Below are positions 17,066 through 26,523 of a stretch of DNA of 28,251 nt, piece by piece. This DNA comes from Chara braunii. Its lineage: Eukaryota; Streptophyta; Charophyceae; Charales; Characeae. How positions within the stretch are numbered: position 1 is the first letter of the stretch; every line of letters begins with the position of its first letter. The stretch covers positions 930,099 through 958,349 of the forward strand of contig BFEA01000063.1 in assembly GCA_003427395.1 (NCBI GenBank). Direction: 5' to 3'. Below the pieces are notes generated by a model, which was given only the letters and a program-made list of their open reading frames with translations, was not told the DNA's origin and searched no databases. Position numbers and translations under genes: made by a program.

Positions 17066-18485
17066 TCGGGTGACGATTTTGGGCTATAGTGTCCCACGCC
17101 ACTCTGGACAAGAATGTGGGGTCCTCATGATCATTTTTCCATATAATGGCTGCTGCCGCCCTCCTCAGTCTCCGAAGCTGATCAGGCGGGATTGGCCAGC
17201 ATGTCGCCTTGTACCATATAGCAGAGAAGATTGCGGTGTTGAGGGCTAAGGCCCTACCCACTATTGAGGTGTGCAGGCCTCTACACCTGGCCATTCTCCT
17301 GAGGGCCTCCTCAACGAGGGAGGCCTCGTGATCAGGCGGGGGGCCCAGTGCTGTAAGACGCACTCCCAGAATCCGTATGGCCTCCTGCCTTGGTTTCCAT
17401 GCTATTGCCGAATCCGGGAGGGGGGCAAGGTCTTGGGGGTGGAGCCACCACCCCTCGGTTTTAGATCCCCAGTTGACGACCATATCAGATGCCACCGAAA
17501 ACGTTTGTATGGTGGAGACGAGCGCCTGCAGAGAAGAATGGCTGGCCTTGATCAACACTGTGAGGTCGTCAGCAAAGAGTGAAGTGATGTGGATGCGACT
17601 GTGCGGGATTTCAGGTACCTCAATCTTCTCTATATTTGGATTAGTCTTGATGGTCGTGGCAAGGGTCTCCATCACAATAACAAACAACAGCGGGGCGACG
17701 GGGTCGCCTTGTCTGACCGATCGCTGAAGCGGGAATGGGTTGGATAGATAGTCGTTGACCATGATGTTCGTTGTCGCCGTTCTATGGAGGGTGTCTACCC
17801 ATCTCCTAAAAATCGGGCCAAAATTCATCTTTTGCATGCACAGATCCAAGAAGATCCAGTCCACATGGTTATAGGCTTTCTCAAAGTCAATAAAGAGGAC
17901 CGCCGCTTCCTTCTTTCTCTGCCTTGCGTACTTGATTGTCTCATTCACAAGGAGGATATCATCTTGTATAATCCTTTCAGGTATGAATCCAGATTGGTCA
18001 GGGTGAATGAGGTGAGTCATGTGGGGGAGCATGCGGTTGGTCAATGCCTTTGCGACCATTTTGTATGGGGCGGGGAGAAGGGTTATGGGTCTGTAGTTTC
18101 TAACTTCATTCTTTGCGCCCTTCTTGTAGAGGAGGGTTGTAACCCCTTGGTTAAGGAGGCCCCCGAACATGCCACCAGTTTGGACTGCGTTTATCTAATC
18201 CAACAGATCCGTTCGAAATGAGTCCCAAAACGCTAGCCAGAATTCTTTGGGAAACGAGTCCAAACCCGGTGTCTTGTCGTCGTCCATTTGGTGGAGGGCA
18301 GAGTAGATCTCGGCTTGGCTCAGCGGCTGTTCCAATGCAGCCCAGTGTTCCGGCGAGAGGACCGATTCGAGGTTGTGCACGAGTTGTTGTCTCGAGCTGT
18401 TCATACTGTTCGGTGGCCTCTGGGGTACCTGGGAGGTGAAGAGGTGTTGGTAGTATTTTGCAGCGTATTCCGTCACCAAGTACAC
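17066..18485 (-). pseudogene. LINE ORF2: reverse transcriptase domain
   Basis: The best-preserved RT in the window. From 18485: YYQHLFTS, DDDKTPGLDSFPKEFW, then TAG at 18195-18197 in frame, then LLYKKG...NYRPITLLPAPYKMVAKAL, SGFIPERIIQDDILL, VLFIDFEKAYNHVDW (motif A), RQGDPVAPLLFVI (motif B region), FADDLTVLI (motif C), VVNWGSKTEGW and IRILGVRL. All three catalytic Asp are present. After about 17065 the frame shifts. RQGDP rather than the RQGCP of the plus-strand LINE shows that they are different subfamilies. Confidence 0.93.
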
Positions 18486-18841
18486 GGGTTAGTGGCTTCC
18501 GGGTTGTTGTCACACAGCGGGTGCTTAAGCGAGACAACGGTGGCTTGTCTCGCTCTCACCTTAGCTTTTTGGAAGAAGGTTTTTGTCATAGTCCCGTCTG
18601 TGTGAGTACGCTTGATTTTAGCTTGGATACTCCAGGCCTCCGCTTGGGCTTCAAGATGTTCTTGTAGGCGATCCCTTGCTTGCTGCAAGTTACTATAAAC
18701 GGTATTGTCCAAGGGGGCTGTTGAAAGCTGGTCGTCCCATTTTTCTAAAGTGCTGATAAGGTCCTCCACGACCGCTTTCCGCTCTCTGGCCCGTTTTATT
18801 GAATTTTTTTTCACCGTTTCTCTCAGTTGAGCCACTCCCTA
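18486..18841 (-). pseudogene. LINE ORF2 linker between endonuclease and RT
   Basis: About 118 charged, helical codons (RETVKKNSIKRARERKAVVE onward) follow the endonuclease in the same frame after TAG 18839-18841. They end in a 1-nt frameshift near 18487 just before YLVTEYAAKYY. Confidence 0.75.
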
Positions 18842-19811
18842 GTTAAACCATTCAACCACTGGCGCCGCTTCCTGTTTCTTGGACTGCCAGTATTCCCAAT
18901 ATTCTTTCACACACTGTTGAAAGGTATGCAGTTTGATCAGTGATGTGTTGAGTTTGAAGAAATTGGGCCCTCTGTCGAAAGGGGGGCGTAAAACCAGGGC
19001 AACGGCAGTCATCTTATGGTCGAAAGATCGCGAGGGGCTGAAGGGTAGTATAGCAGCCTCAAGCAGCGGACCCGCCAAGTCTTTTGACAGGAGAATGACA
19101 TCAATTTTGGAATTCGACAGGCCCTCACCCCCCCGGGTTCTGATACATGTGAATGCTTGTTGGGTGGGGTGTATGGTTCTGTATGAGTCCACCAACCGAA
19201 GCTCTGACATGAGCTGGTTGAACATCAGTGTATCAAGGCCTTGGTGTGGCAGCAACCGGGCCGACGCATCCAGCTGGGTTTTGCTTCTTCTGTCGAGCAC
19301 AAGATCCGGTGCTAGATTAAAGTCTCCCGCCAAGATGAGAGGGGAGTCTGCAGGGAGCACCCGAATGAGCTGCAGGAAAAAAATCTGCTCTTTCTGGCGG
19401 TGTATTAGGGGCATACGCTGTCGCCAGGCATATCTCTTCATTCTCCCAGTGGGCTTCGATGAGTAGCCATCGGCCGTGGACGCCATCCTTCAGAACCTCG
19501 AAAGGTTTGAGTTTCGATGTGGGCGGGAGCCAAATCGCCACTCCTGCAGAATGATAATGTTTGGAGTGAGCGTAGCAGGCCTGGTATGGCCAGACTTGTT
19601 GCGCCTTATCCAGGTGCGTCGGGTTGTCCAATAAATGTGTTTCTTGCACACATACCGCATCGGGCCAATAGGTGGGATCGTTCGACCGGATCATGTCCCA
19701 TATTGCTTGTATTTTAAGTTGTGTTGAGGCCGCCAGGCCATTCACGTTGATCGATCGTACATCCAGGTCAGCTCTTTTAAGCGCTTTTTCCCACTGCGGT
19801 ACTTTTCTCAT
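18842..19811 (-). pseudogene. LINE ORF2: AP-type endonuclease
   Basis: Endonuclease for target-primed reverse transcription. Signatures in order: VRSINVNGLA (start), VCVQETHLLD, ATAYAPNTPP, then a 1-nt shift in an A7 run (19377-19383 on plus), LILAGDFNLAPD, NSKIDVILLSKDL and SFDHKMTAVAL. The Asn, Glu, Asp and His positions of the family are all present. The likely start is Met at 19811 or slightly upstream. About 325 codons, normal for this domain plus a short C-terminal extension. Confidence 0.9.
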
Positions 19812-20046
19812 GGGGGGTGGAGGAATAGGGGGTGCGGGTTAAGGAACCGGGTAGAACGCTGGGGTTGGTGGATATGGGGGGGAAGGAGGGGGGGGGAGGA
19901 GAGGACTCAAGGGGACGTGAGGGGAGAGGGGTCCAGCACCCGGGCAGAGCAGGGCAGAGTGTGCCATCAATTGAGGTGGATTTTGGACAGGTTCCATAAG
20001 ATGCGCAGTGCAACTAGGGCGAATTGGAAGATTGTCACTTTCCGAT

Positions 20047-21075
20047 TTATTCATGCAGTTGCATTGTAGCACGGGGCGCTGTAAGCAGCCCCTGGGAAAG
20101 GACAAGCCCCAGAATGTGTCTGATATGGTACGACGACCACACCTGGCCGGTCCAGAGTGGTGTTACCGACAGCTTCCAAAGTTGTTCTTCGGTAAACCAC
20201 TCCGTTGTTGCCTGAACAGCCCTACATTTGTTGACCTGTTCCTTGGCGAGGGTCAGCAGCACTGTGTGAATCTGAGGGGGGAAGGGGAGACCTTGGGGGG
20301 TTGACAGGTATGAGAGCAGTTCCTCTACAGGCATTTCCCAAGTTATGTGGAGCTGGGTTGCAATCTGTGTGAGCTCTGGTTTGCCTTTCCATCCCATCAT
20401 TGACACCCCGGTGGGCAGCTTGTGGTGTTGGGGTTCCGCTTTTAGGAGGCCGATGGCCAGTTGTCCGCCGGGGCTATTTGTCGTTGTCAACAGGAGCAGA
20501 ACGTTTTCCTTGAGGTTTGATAGGTTCCACTGTTCTTGTCTCCCCACCCAGTCCCTCATCCTCCCTCGTGTGGACATCTTGGGGGGTGTTTGACGCTGCT
20601 TGTCCTGGTCCACCGGATCAGTCCGTGTTTTATCTTTCGGGTCTTCGTCTCCACTGTCATCTTCTCCCGAAGAGAAAAGGAGGTCGATTGGTTGGTGTGA
20701 GCTTTGGAACGGCCGTCGGTTGTGTGGTTCCTCCGTGCCTTGGTGCTCGCTGTGTAAAGAGGGGAGGATATCCAATTTCGCAAGGAGGTGCTTCGGGGGG
20801 CGATGGAAGTCGTTTGCCTTATAATGGAGATTGAGGACTGTGCGGACCTTGTGCGGTGTTCCGTGGGCCAGAGCGTGTTCCACAATTGACTGGTCAGCCT
20901 GTGGTATCTTGAAGAGGCTGCTTCTGATGACCTTGTCGACCACTCCGTTCGCGAGGATGGTGAGGTATGACCAGTCTATGTCGAGTCGTTGTCGACACAT
21001 GACTGAAATGAGTCGACCGTTTCCAACATTGGAGGACACGTAGCTATCATATCCGCTATAACTTCCTAGTAGTGG
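20047..21075 (-). pseudogene. LINE ORF1, C-terminal part (unrecognised domain)
   Basis: An open frame of 330 codons (21039-20047). Upstream it joins the preceding ORF1 frame through a 1-nt shift near 21070 (the codons between 21075 and 21039 stay open in this frame). It has an acidic patch (SSGEDDSGDEDPKD), a folded-looking part with many Leu/Trp (LHITWEMPVEELLSYL, TEEQLWKLSVTPLWTG) and ends at TGA 20047-20049. No zinc knuckle is evident. I do not recognise the domain; by position it should be RNA-binding or RNP-forming. Confidence 0.6.
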
Positions 21076-23779
21076 GGAGGCAGGGATTCAGCAACTTCCA
21101 CGTTGGTGGTCTTCAAGTATTTGTGGAGTATCCAGTCAGCGATTGCTTTGAGCCTTTTTTGGATAACTTTCTTTTGCGACCACTTTTTTTCCGGTTGGCA
21201 CTCCCGCGGGGGGCAAGGTCGAGGTTCCAGTTCCATCCCTTGGGGTAATGTGTTTTGTTGCCCATCGTTTGGAGGTCCCTGTGGGTGGGGCAGTGGCCCG
21301 GGCAGGGGTTCCTCAGCGATGTCCATCGGGGCTGGAGGTTGGTGAAGCGGTGTCGAATGGAGCTGTGGGAGCGTATCATGTCGGTGTTGGTCTCCCTCCT
21401 GCGGATCAGTCTGCTGTGGCTGGTGAGTAACCATCCAGGCACAGCTGTTCTTGACCTGAGCCTGCCACATCGCGAATCCAGGGAGATACAGTTGCTGGGC
21501 AATCGACGTCGTCTCAACAACCACCCAGCCTTGGGGGAATATTCCCAGGGTTTGCTGGAGTTGCGCCGCCCAGTGGAGGACTGGACCCTGGGCTCCTATT
21601 TCTGTAGGGGCTGCCATTTCTGTAGAGTCTGATGGGAGCAGTGGCAGTTGGTCGGAAGTGGCCAATTGATGGGTCACATGGCCTCTATCACCGGTGACCG
21701 GGGGGAGTTTTTCGACATCCATTTCCTGTACGAGGCGGGCTGAGTCCTCCGAGGTGCAGGGCATTTGCTCGATTTCCATTTCGTGTGCAGGATTTGCCCA
21801 GTCTGTGTATGTGTCTGCAGGGAGGGGTGGAGGGGCTGCCATCACCATTTCTACTTCTGCTCCCGAAGTCATTGAAATTTGAGGTCCATCGCCACCGGCG
21901 TTGCCATCTGTAGTGACGGGTTGTTCATCCCCCATGATTACATCTGTTTCACAGATAAGTGGTGGAGGGGGGCGTGTTTGAAGGATCACCTTTTGCTCTC
22001 CCATTGGAAGCCCTTGTTCGCTCTCCGAGAGGTCCTCCGAGTCACGATGTCGGTGCCGGTTCTCCCGTTCGATAAGGCCGGATCTTCGTTGCGGTGTGTT
22101 CTCCGGTAACGGGAGTTGAAGATATTTCTTCTCTCCCGTGACGTCTGAGATAATTTCTTTGGTTTTCCCATTTCCTGTCGGGTCGGGCAGCGAGACTGGA
22201 GGAGGTGATTGCAATTGTGGTTGCGGACGATGCCGGACTGCTGCCTTCGTTCTAGCTGGCAGGGCCACGACAATCGATCTCCGAGCCTCAGACGGTGGGT
22301 CCGGACCAAGACCGGGTTGCGGGTCTTCGGGCCCCTGCATAATGGCCTTAATCTTTGTTGCTGCGTTTTCCGTCCGGCTATATTTCGCCATAGCTTTTAC
22401 GAGGCCATTCACTTTATCCTTGACCTTTCCCAGTCCGGAGGGTTCCACGGGTTTATGTTCCACAAGGGGCGGCGAGTGCAGTTGCTGTTGCTGGCAACCG
22501 TGCTCAGGCTCGGCCAGGGCGAGAGGAGGGAGTGGTAACTGCAGTTGCTGTTGCTGTGGATCACGCTCCGATGGCAACTGTAGTTGCAGTTGCTGTGGAC
22601 TGTGGTCAGATTCGTCTCGGGCTTGGGGGCAGGCGGGCAGGTGCGCCCCTCCACTCTTGAGTTGCTGTTGCTGGCAACCGTGCTCAGGCTCGGCCTGGGC
22701 GAGAGCAGGGAGTGGTAACTGCAGTTGCTGTTGCTGGGGATCCCGCTCCGATGGCAACTGTAGTCGCAGTTGCTGTGGACTGTGGCCAGATTCGTCTCGG
22801 GCTTGGGGGCAGGCGGGCAGGTGCGCCCCTTCACTCTTGAGTTGCTGTTGCTGGCAACCATGCTCAAGCTCGGCCAGGGCGAGAGCAGGGAGTGGTAACT
22901 GCAGTTGCTGTTCTGTGGGTCGCGCTCCGTTGGCAACTGTAGTTGCAGTTGCTGTGGACTGTGGTCAGATTTTTCCCGGGCTTGGGGGCAGGCGGGCAGG
23001 TGCGCCCGTTCTCTCCGGTCTTGATAAGCAGGGGGCGGCAACTGCAGTTCCTGTTGTTGTGGACTGTGCAACAGCAGGGTCGGCAACTGCGGTTGCTGTT
23101 GCTGTGGACTGTGCAACAGCAGTTGCCGCTGTTGTGGACTGTGTTGAGGGACGGCCTGGGGTTCAGGGCGGTCAGATAGGTGCTGCCCTCCACTCTTGTC
23201 CCGGAAAGCATTGCCCTCAGCAATGCCGTGCGTGCCAGGAGGGAGTGTTTCGGGACGGCCTGGCGGGGGGAGCAACAGCGGTCCCGGGTCTGGTGGTGGG
23301 GTGCGATGATCAAGCATAAGCAGGCACCGCTCCTGTCGTGGACTGTGGTGGCTTGCTATGGACACGCCTGGACCGGCGGGGGGGCTCCCCCCTTGCATTT
23401 TGTTCTGAACAGTCCTGTCTGTATTCTGCGCCTCTTCCAACTTTTGACGGAGAGCTTAAACCGACGGTCCCGGCGCCGGCCCCGGGGGTCGGTCATGTTT
23501 TGGCAGCCCCGGGTTGACTGCCTGGGGCAGGATCTGCTTTGTGCTGTGGTCTATCGTGGCGAGGCACCTCTCTTGGTGCAAGCTGCGTCCGATCTCGAGT
23601 GGGAGGTCGGGCCCGAGTGGGGGGCGTCCGACGTCATCCTTATCCTGACAGGCAATGTCTTTGGTCAGCGGTTGTAACCCCTTCCCATCATTGTTGTTAT
23701 CAGTGCCGGCCTGATTTTGGAGCCCTGGGGACCGGGGTTTCGGCACCATTGTCGTGCCTGACTTCCTTCGCAACAGCAA
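21066..23779 (-). pseudogene. LINE ORF1, N-terminal and central part, Gln/Pro-rich with 60-residue repeats
   Basis: Read on minus from about 23779 (MLLRRKSGTTMV). TAA at 23456-23458 interrupts the frame. It then continues through Gln/Pro/Leu-rich sequence and shifts by one base near 22912, where repeat unit 3 lacks one G. It runs on to 21066 (SLPPHY then stop), where another 1-nt shift leads into the next 330-codon part. The centre is a tandem repeat (SERDPQQQQLQLPLPALAQA type units, 60 residues). The rest is disordered, rich in Pro, Gln, Glu, Met and Thr, with basic KEWSQKKVIQKRLKAIADW-like sequence near the end. In total ORF1 approaches 1,240 codons, several-fold longer than usual LINE ORF1. 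Confidence 0.7.
22481..23019 (-). repeat. 180-bp tandem repeat (3 units) inside LINE ORF1
   Basis: On plus, GTTGCTGTTGCTGGCAACC marks unit starts at exactly 22481, 22661 and 22841. The first two units are 180 bp with few substitutions; the third is 179 bp because a G is missing in GCTGTT(G)CTGTGG near 22912. 180 bp is 60 codons, so copy number changes keep the frame. Each unit has three GCAACTGCAGTTGCTGTTGC-like CAG/CTG clusters that code for Gln-rich blocks. Shorter Gln-rich units (TGCTGTGGACTGTG) continue to about 23140. Confidence 0.95.
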
Positions 23780-23885
23780 TATATGTTGGGTCCCCTTTCT
23801 TGTATAGGAGGGAAACTATTTTTGTACTGTGTTATTCCTAAGGTACCTCATTTCCATGCCTTCTGCTAGTGCAGGCTGAAAGGTC

Positions 23886-23913
<28 letters not shown>
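23886..23913. repeat. Poly(A), about 28 nt
   Basis: Lies immediately before dispersed repeat R copy 2 and about 45 bp outside the 5' limit of the minus-strand LINE. Confidence 0.92.
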
Positions 23914-23916
<3 letters not shown>

Positions 23917-24044
23917 TGGGCTATCCTCCTAGTACGGATGTCAGGGGTGTCAGGAGATACTGCACCGTACCGCGGGGCCGGAACGGGCTCCAGGGATATA
24001 CGAGGGAACGGAGGATCCCCATCTCTCTACCATCAACATCATAG
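23914..24044 (+). repeat. Dispersed repeat R, copy 2 (45-bp internal deletion)
   Basis: GGGTGGGCTATCCTCCTAGTACG joins directly to GATGTCAGGGGTGTCAGGAG. The 45 bp present between two TAGTACG words in copies 1 and 3 are missing, as expected from deletion between short direct repeats. Keeps GGAACGGGCTCCAGGGATAT and the following block. Confidence 0.85.
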
Positions 24045-24106
24045 TACACTGTAGTAAAAAGACAACGTAAGGATAAAGAAAAACTCAGTCCATAACTCAT
24101 GACCTA

Positions 24107-24252
24107 GGGTTGGCTATCCTCCTAGTACGTAGCATAGGGTTGAGGCTGGCATAGCATTTCCTTAGTACGGGATGCCAGGGGTGTCATGGCCGGAACGGGC
24201 TCCAGGGACATACGAATGAACGAAGGATACCCAGCTCTCTATCATCACCACA
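24107..24252 (+). repeat. Dispersed repeat R, copy 3 (different internal deletion)
   Basis: GGGTTGGCTATCCTCCTAGT continues through the GAGGCTGGCATAGCA block lost in copy 2, but about 26 bp (the GGAGATACTGCACCG region) are missing before GGCCGGAACGGGCTCC. Same orientation as copies 1 and 2. Confidence 0.85.
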
Positions 24253-24363
24253 CAACTAAGCTAGATGGGAGTCACTGTGCACCCTCATGAAGACCTGTAG
24301 TAGCATGTTCAAACCTAGCTCCCGAAGTCCCCGTGCAATCAGGCTTGCGCCGCGTCTGCTTCA

Positions 24364-24406
24364 ACCGGGGCTGAGCAGGGGGTAGGCATCTCTGCTTAGC
24401 CCCGGT
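24364..24406. repeat. 15-bp hairpin, GC-rich
   Basis: ACCGGGGCTGAGCAG (24364-24378) pairs with CTGCTTAGCCCCGGT (24392-24406), one G-T pair, 13-nt loop. No T run follows, and there is no reason to call it a terminator in a eukaryote. Confidence 0.7.
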
Positions 24407-25525
24407 ACCTGCAACCGCTGTCTGGTCAGGTCACCCTGCCAAGATGGCAATGGGTGATGGTCCTGGGTGGTTAACACTAGGGTAGGACAGAGAGGGGGGG
24501 GAGTGCGCCAGGGCAAAAGATAAGAGGAAGGGTGGGTGGGGTCTTCAGAGGGGTTCATCTGGACAACCGAGTGGCCGAGTACTGTGGGTGACTGCCATCC
24601 GTCTAGTATCCCACCTCTACAACAACCTGGGCTTTTAAAAAAAAAAAGAAAAAAAAAAGGACTGCGCTGTACTGTTGAGCCCAGGGCTGGGTGGTTGCGC
24701 CCTAACATATGCAGTGTGAGGCCGACACATCACACAGCGGCCACGGACGAACGAGAAAGCAGCATTGTCGTCACACAATCTCCACGAGCGAATGAGAATG
24801 TGGCCAACCCTTGGAGCCTGGGAGGCTACATATACGTGCCCAACTGAGAAAGGCCCAGGCCCTTAACTGTAGAGCTGGGCCTGGGGACAGAGACTGGGGC
24901 CTGACTGGAAGCTACTGGAAACTTCCTCAGCCAGGCCCAGGCAGACACACACAGGGGCTGCACTTTTATAAAGGAAAGAGGCCAGCCCAGGCAGGGGCAT
25001 TCTGGCATAGGCAGGCAATGCATACACGCTGCTGCATTGCTGCGCAAGTGTCTGCATGGGCGCTGCTGGTCGGACGCACGCACGGGCACTCAGGTGAGGG
25101 GTGCTGCAAGGGCAGCGGCGCACAGCAGCCATAGCCGGGCTGCAGGGGCGCAAGGCTGGTGATGGCAAAGGTGGTCTTTGGGTAAAAGGCGCATGCTGTG
25201 GGGAGACGAGGGGTGATGACGAGAGGAGAGAGAACGTACCTGGTTTATGCTGGTGATTGGCATTGGTGTTGACGTCACGTACATTGGTCTTCGACTTCAA
25301 GAGTGATCCAGTAGCGAGAACGTAGATAGGTTAGATAGGCCGAGTAGGAAAGGCTGGGTGCTGGGGGCCAGACAATACGTGCGACATTGGATACAGTGTT
25401 GGTGTGAACAGAGAGTGGCGACATTGACATTCGAGTTCATTGTATTATATTGGTTCATTGCACTCTCTGCTTGGTTCACTGTGCCCATATCTTTTAGGGA
25501 CATTTTGACATACATCTCAACTTAT
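24407..25525. other. Unassigned intergenic DNA
   Basis: About 1.1 kb with a mixed poly(A) at 24637-24658 and no repeat copy or coding frame that I can support. ORFs are short, and no splice-site or codon-pattern evidence favours an exon. Confidence 0.5.
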
Positions 25526-25529
25526 GGGG

Positions 25530-25640
25530 TATGTGACACCCGCGGCCTACGCCGCGGGCAATTCGGCTGCTGCAGCCAAAAAAGTCGCCCGCGGCCGCGG
25601 CCGCGGCCGATGAGACCCAGTCCGCGGCCTGTTTTTTTAA
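25530..25640. mobile_element. GC-rich terminus resembling the 9409-9922 element
   Basis: TATGTGACACCCGCGG (25530-25545) matches 13 of 16 positions with the right terminal repeat of the 9.4-kb element (TATGTATCACCCACGG). It is followed by CCGCGG/GCGGCC-rich sequence as in that element's ends, then a poly(T)-rich core. The rest is not recognisable; probably a truncated relative. Confidence 0.45.
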
Positions 25641-25670
25641 TATTTTTTTTTTACCCCTAAAAATGTGTAT

Positions 25671-25689
25671 ATATCGTCACAAACAGATA
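25671..25689 (+). repeat. TATATATCGTCACAAACAG motif
   Basis: Same motif as at 83-137 and, reversed, 28125-28141. It directly precedes the TATATATA flanking the 25698-26419 element. The continuation after that element (26428) reads TCGTCAAATAGAACTGCC, resembling the motif's natural continuation at 28.1 kb. Confidence 0.8.
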
Positions 25690-25825
25690 TATATATACAG
25701 GGTCACCAGCCCGTACGTATGGAGGTCCCCGGGCAGACCTCCGTACGTACGGGCGTTCGGGGTCCCGTACGGGGTCCGAACCTGACGGCGTTCGGCCCCC
25801 GCCAAAACTTATTTCGGGGCCTAAA

Positions 25826-26180
25826 AATAATAATTTTTTTCTGAATGTTTTTTTGTAAGTTCTCTATGGCGTGAGGTACATGCCTCTAAATTTTCAAGTC
25901 ATTCGGCTAAGCCCAATATGAATTAAAAATCACCAAAGATGGCGGTTTCAAAACGTGCTCGCCCACGTATTTTTTCACTTTTTACTTTTTGTTTTCACTT
26001 TAGTTCCGGGTTTAAACAATTTTATTATTTTTTTGAAACTTTCTAAGTGGGTTTTGTATTATGCGAAGTACACATTTGTAAATTTTCAGGGCATTTGGCT
26101 GTGCCAACAAAAAACGAAAAATCGCCAAAGATGGCGGTGTCGAAAACATGCTCGCGCACTCACTAAATTTTTCTGTATTT
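25826..26180 (+). repeat. Diverged tandem dimer (about 193-bp period) inside the 25.7-kb element
   Basis: TAAATTTTCAAG (25887) and TAAATTTTCAGG (26079), CACCAAAGATGGCGG (25931) and CGCCAAAGATGGCGG (26124), and the GTGCTCGC / ATGCTCGCGC words all recur 192-193 bp apart. So the core is an old duplication. Confidence 0.8.
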
Positions 26181-26281
26181 TATTTTATTTCAAATTTGGT
26201 ACGGAATTCGGATGTAATGCTCAGGCAAATCTTGTTTAATTTAGTTTTCTCCATAATAAATCTGTTTTTCAGAATTTTTTG

Positions 26282-26285
<4 letters not shown>

Positions 26286-26315
<30 letters not shown>
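26286..26315. repeat. Poly(T), about 30 nt
   Basis: Homopolymer at the border between the AT-rich core and the GC-rich right end of the 25.7-kb element, mirroring the A14 run at the GC/AT border of the 9.4-kb element. Confidence 0.9.
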
Positions 26316-26427
26316 GGGTCGGCGTTCGGCCCGAACGGCCGAACGCATCCCCAAGGGGTCCCATACGTTCGGGCGTTTGGGTTCGGGCGTTCGGCACGTC
26401 CCGAATGCCGGTTAGCCTGTATATATA

Positions 26428-26522
26428 TCGTCAAATAGAACTGCCCGGTAAACCGTAGGCAGAGAGGGAGAAGAGGACAACAAACGAGGGGCTGTGACAA
26501 ACTGTATATATATATATATATA
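26428..26522 (+). repeat. CGTCA...CCGGTAAACCG repeat with trailing (TA)n
   Basis: TCGTCAAATAGAACTGCCCG leads into GTAAACCGTAGGCAGAGAGGG, as at 2108-2138, and ends in a (TA)n run at 26503-26522. Confidence 0.75.
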
Positions 26523-26523
26523 G

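Larger units (their letters stand above)
14890..23841 (-). mobile_element. Minus-strand non-LTR retrotransposon (LINE), L1/Tx1-like, near full length
   Basis: Read on the minus strand: 5' region (about 23841), very long ORF1 (23779-20047), ORF2 with AP endonuclease (19811-18839), reverse transcriptase (18485-17065) and C-terminal CCHC domain (16505-15435), then a 3' region to about 14890. At about 9 kb it is long for a LINE. ORFs are broken by a few stops and at least seven frameshifts. Exact ends are inferred; I found no target duplication or poly(A) tail at the 3' end, and an A28 run at 23886 lies just outside the 5' end. Confidence 0.85.
25698..26419. mobile_element. Second non-autonomous inverted-repeat DNA element (722 bp)
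   Basis: Ends read CAGGGTCACCAGC (left) and, inverted from the right, CAGGCTAACCGGC: 10 of 13 match. TATATATA lies on both sides, compatible with an 8-bp target duplication, though the site is a TA microsatellite so this is weak. CAGGG-type ends and an 8-bp duplication fit hAT elements. A subterminal hairpin (CCCGTACGTATGGAGGT / ACCTCCGTACGTACGGG, 25710-25753) and GTTCGG-rich ends enclose an AT-rich core. No transposase ORF. Confidence 0.65.

Noticed and set aside
22138-23319. 393-codon plus-strand ORF rich in Cys, Ser and Gly
   Set aside because: Antisense shadow of the LINE ORF1 CAG/CTG-rich repeat; the minus strand connects to EN and RT in the expected order.
24364-24406. Transcription terminator or riboregulator
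   Set aside because: GC-rich stem without a following T run, in a eukaryotic intergenic region; only a chance or repeat-derived hairpin is supported.
24826-25300. Possible host exon or promoter near CTACATATACGTG
   Set aside because: A TATA-like word alone is not enough; no convincing ORF, splice signals or codon pattern follows.
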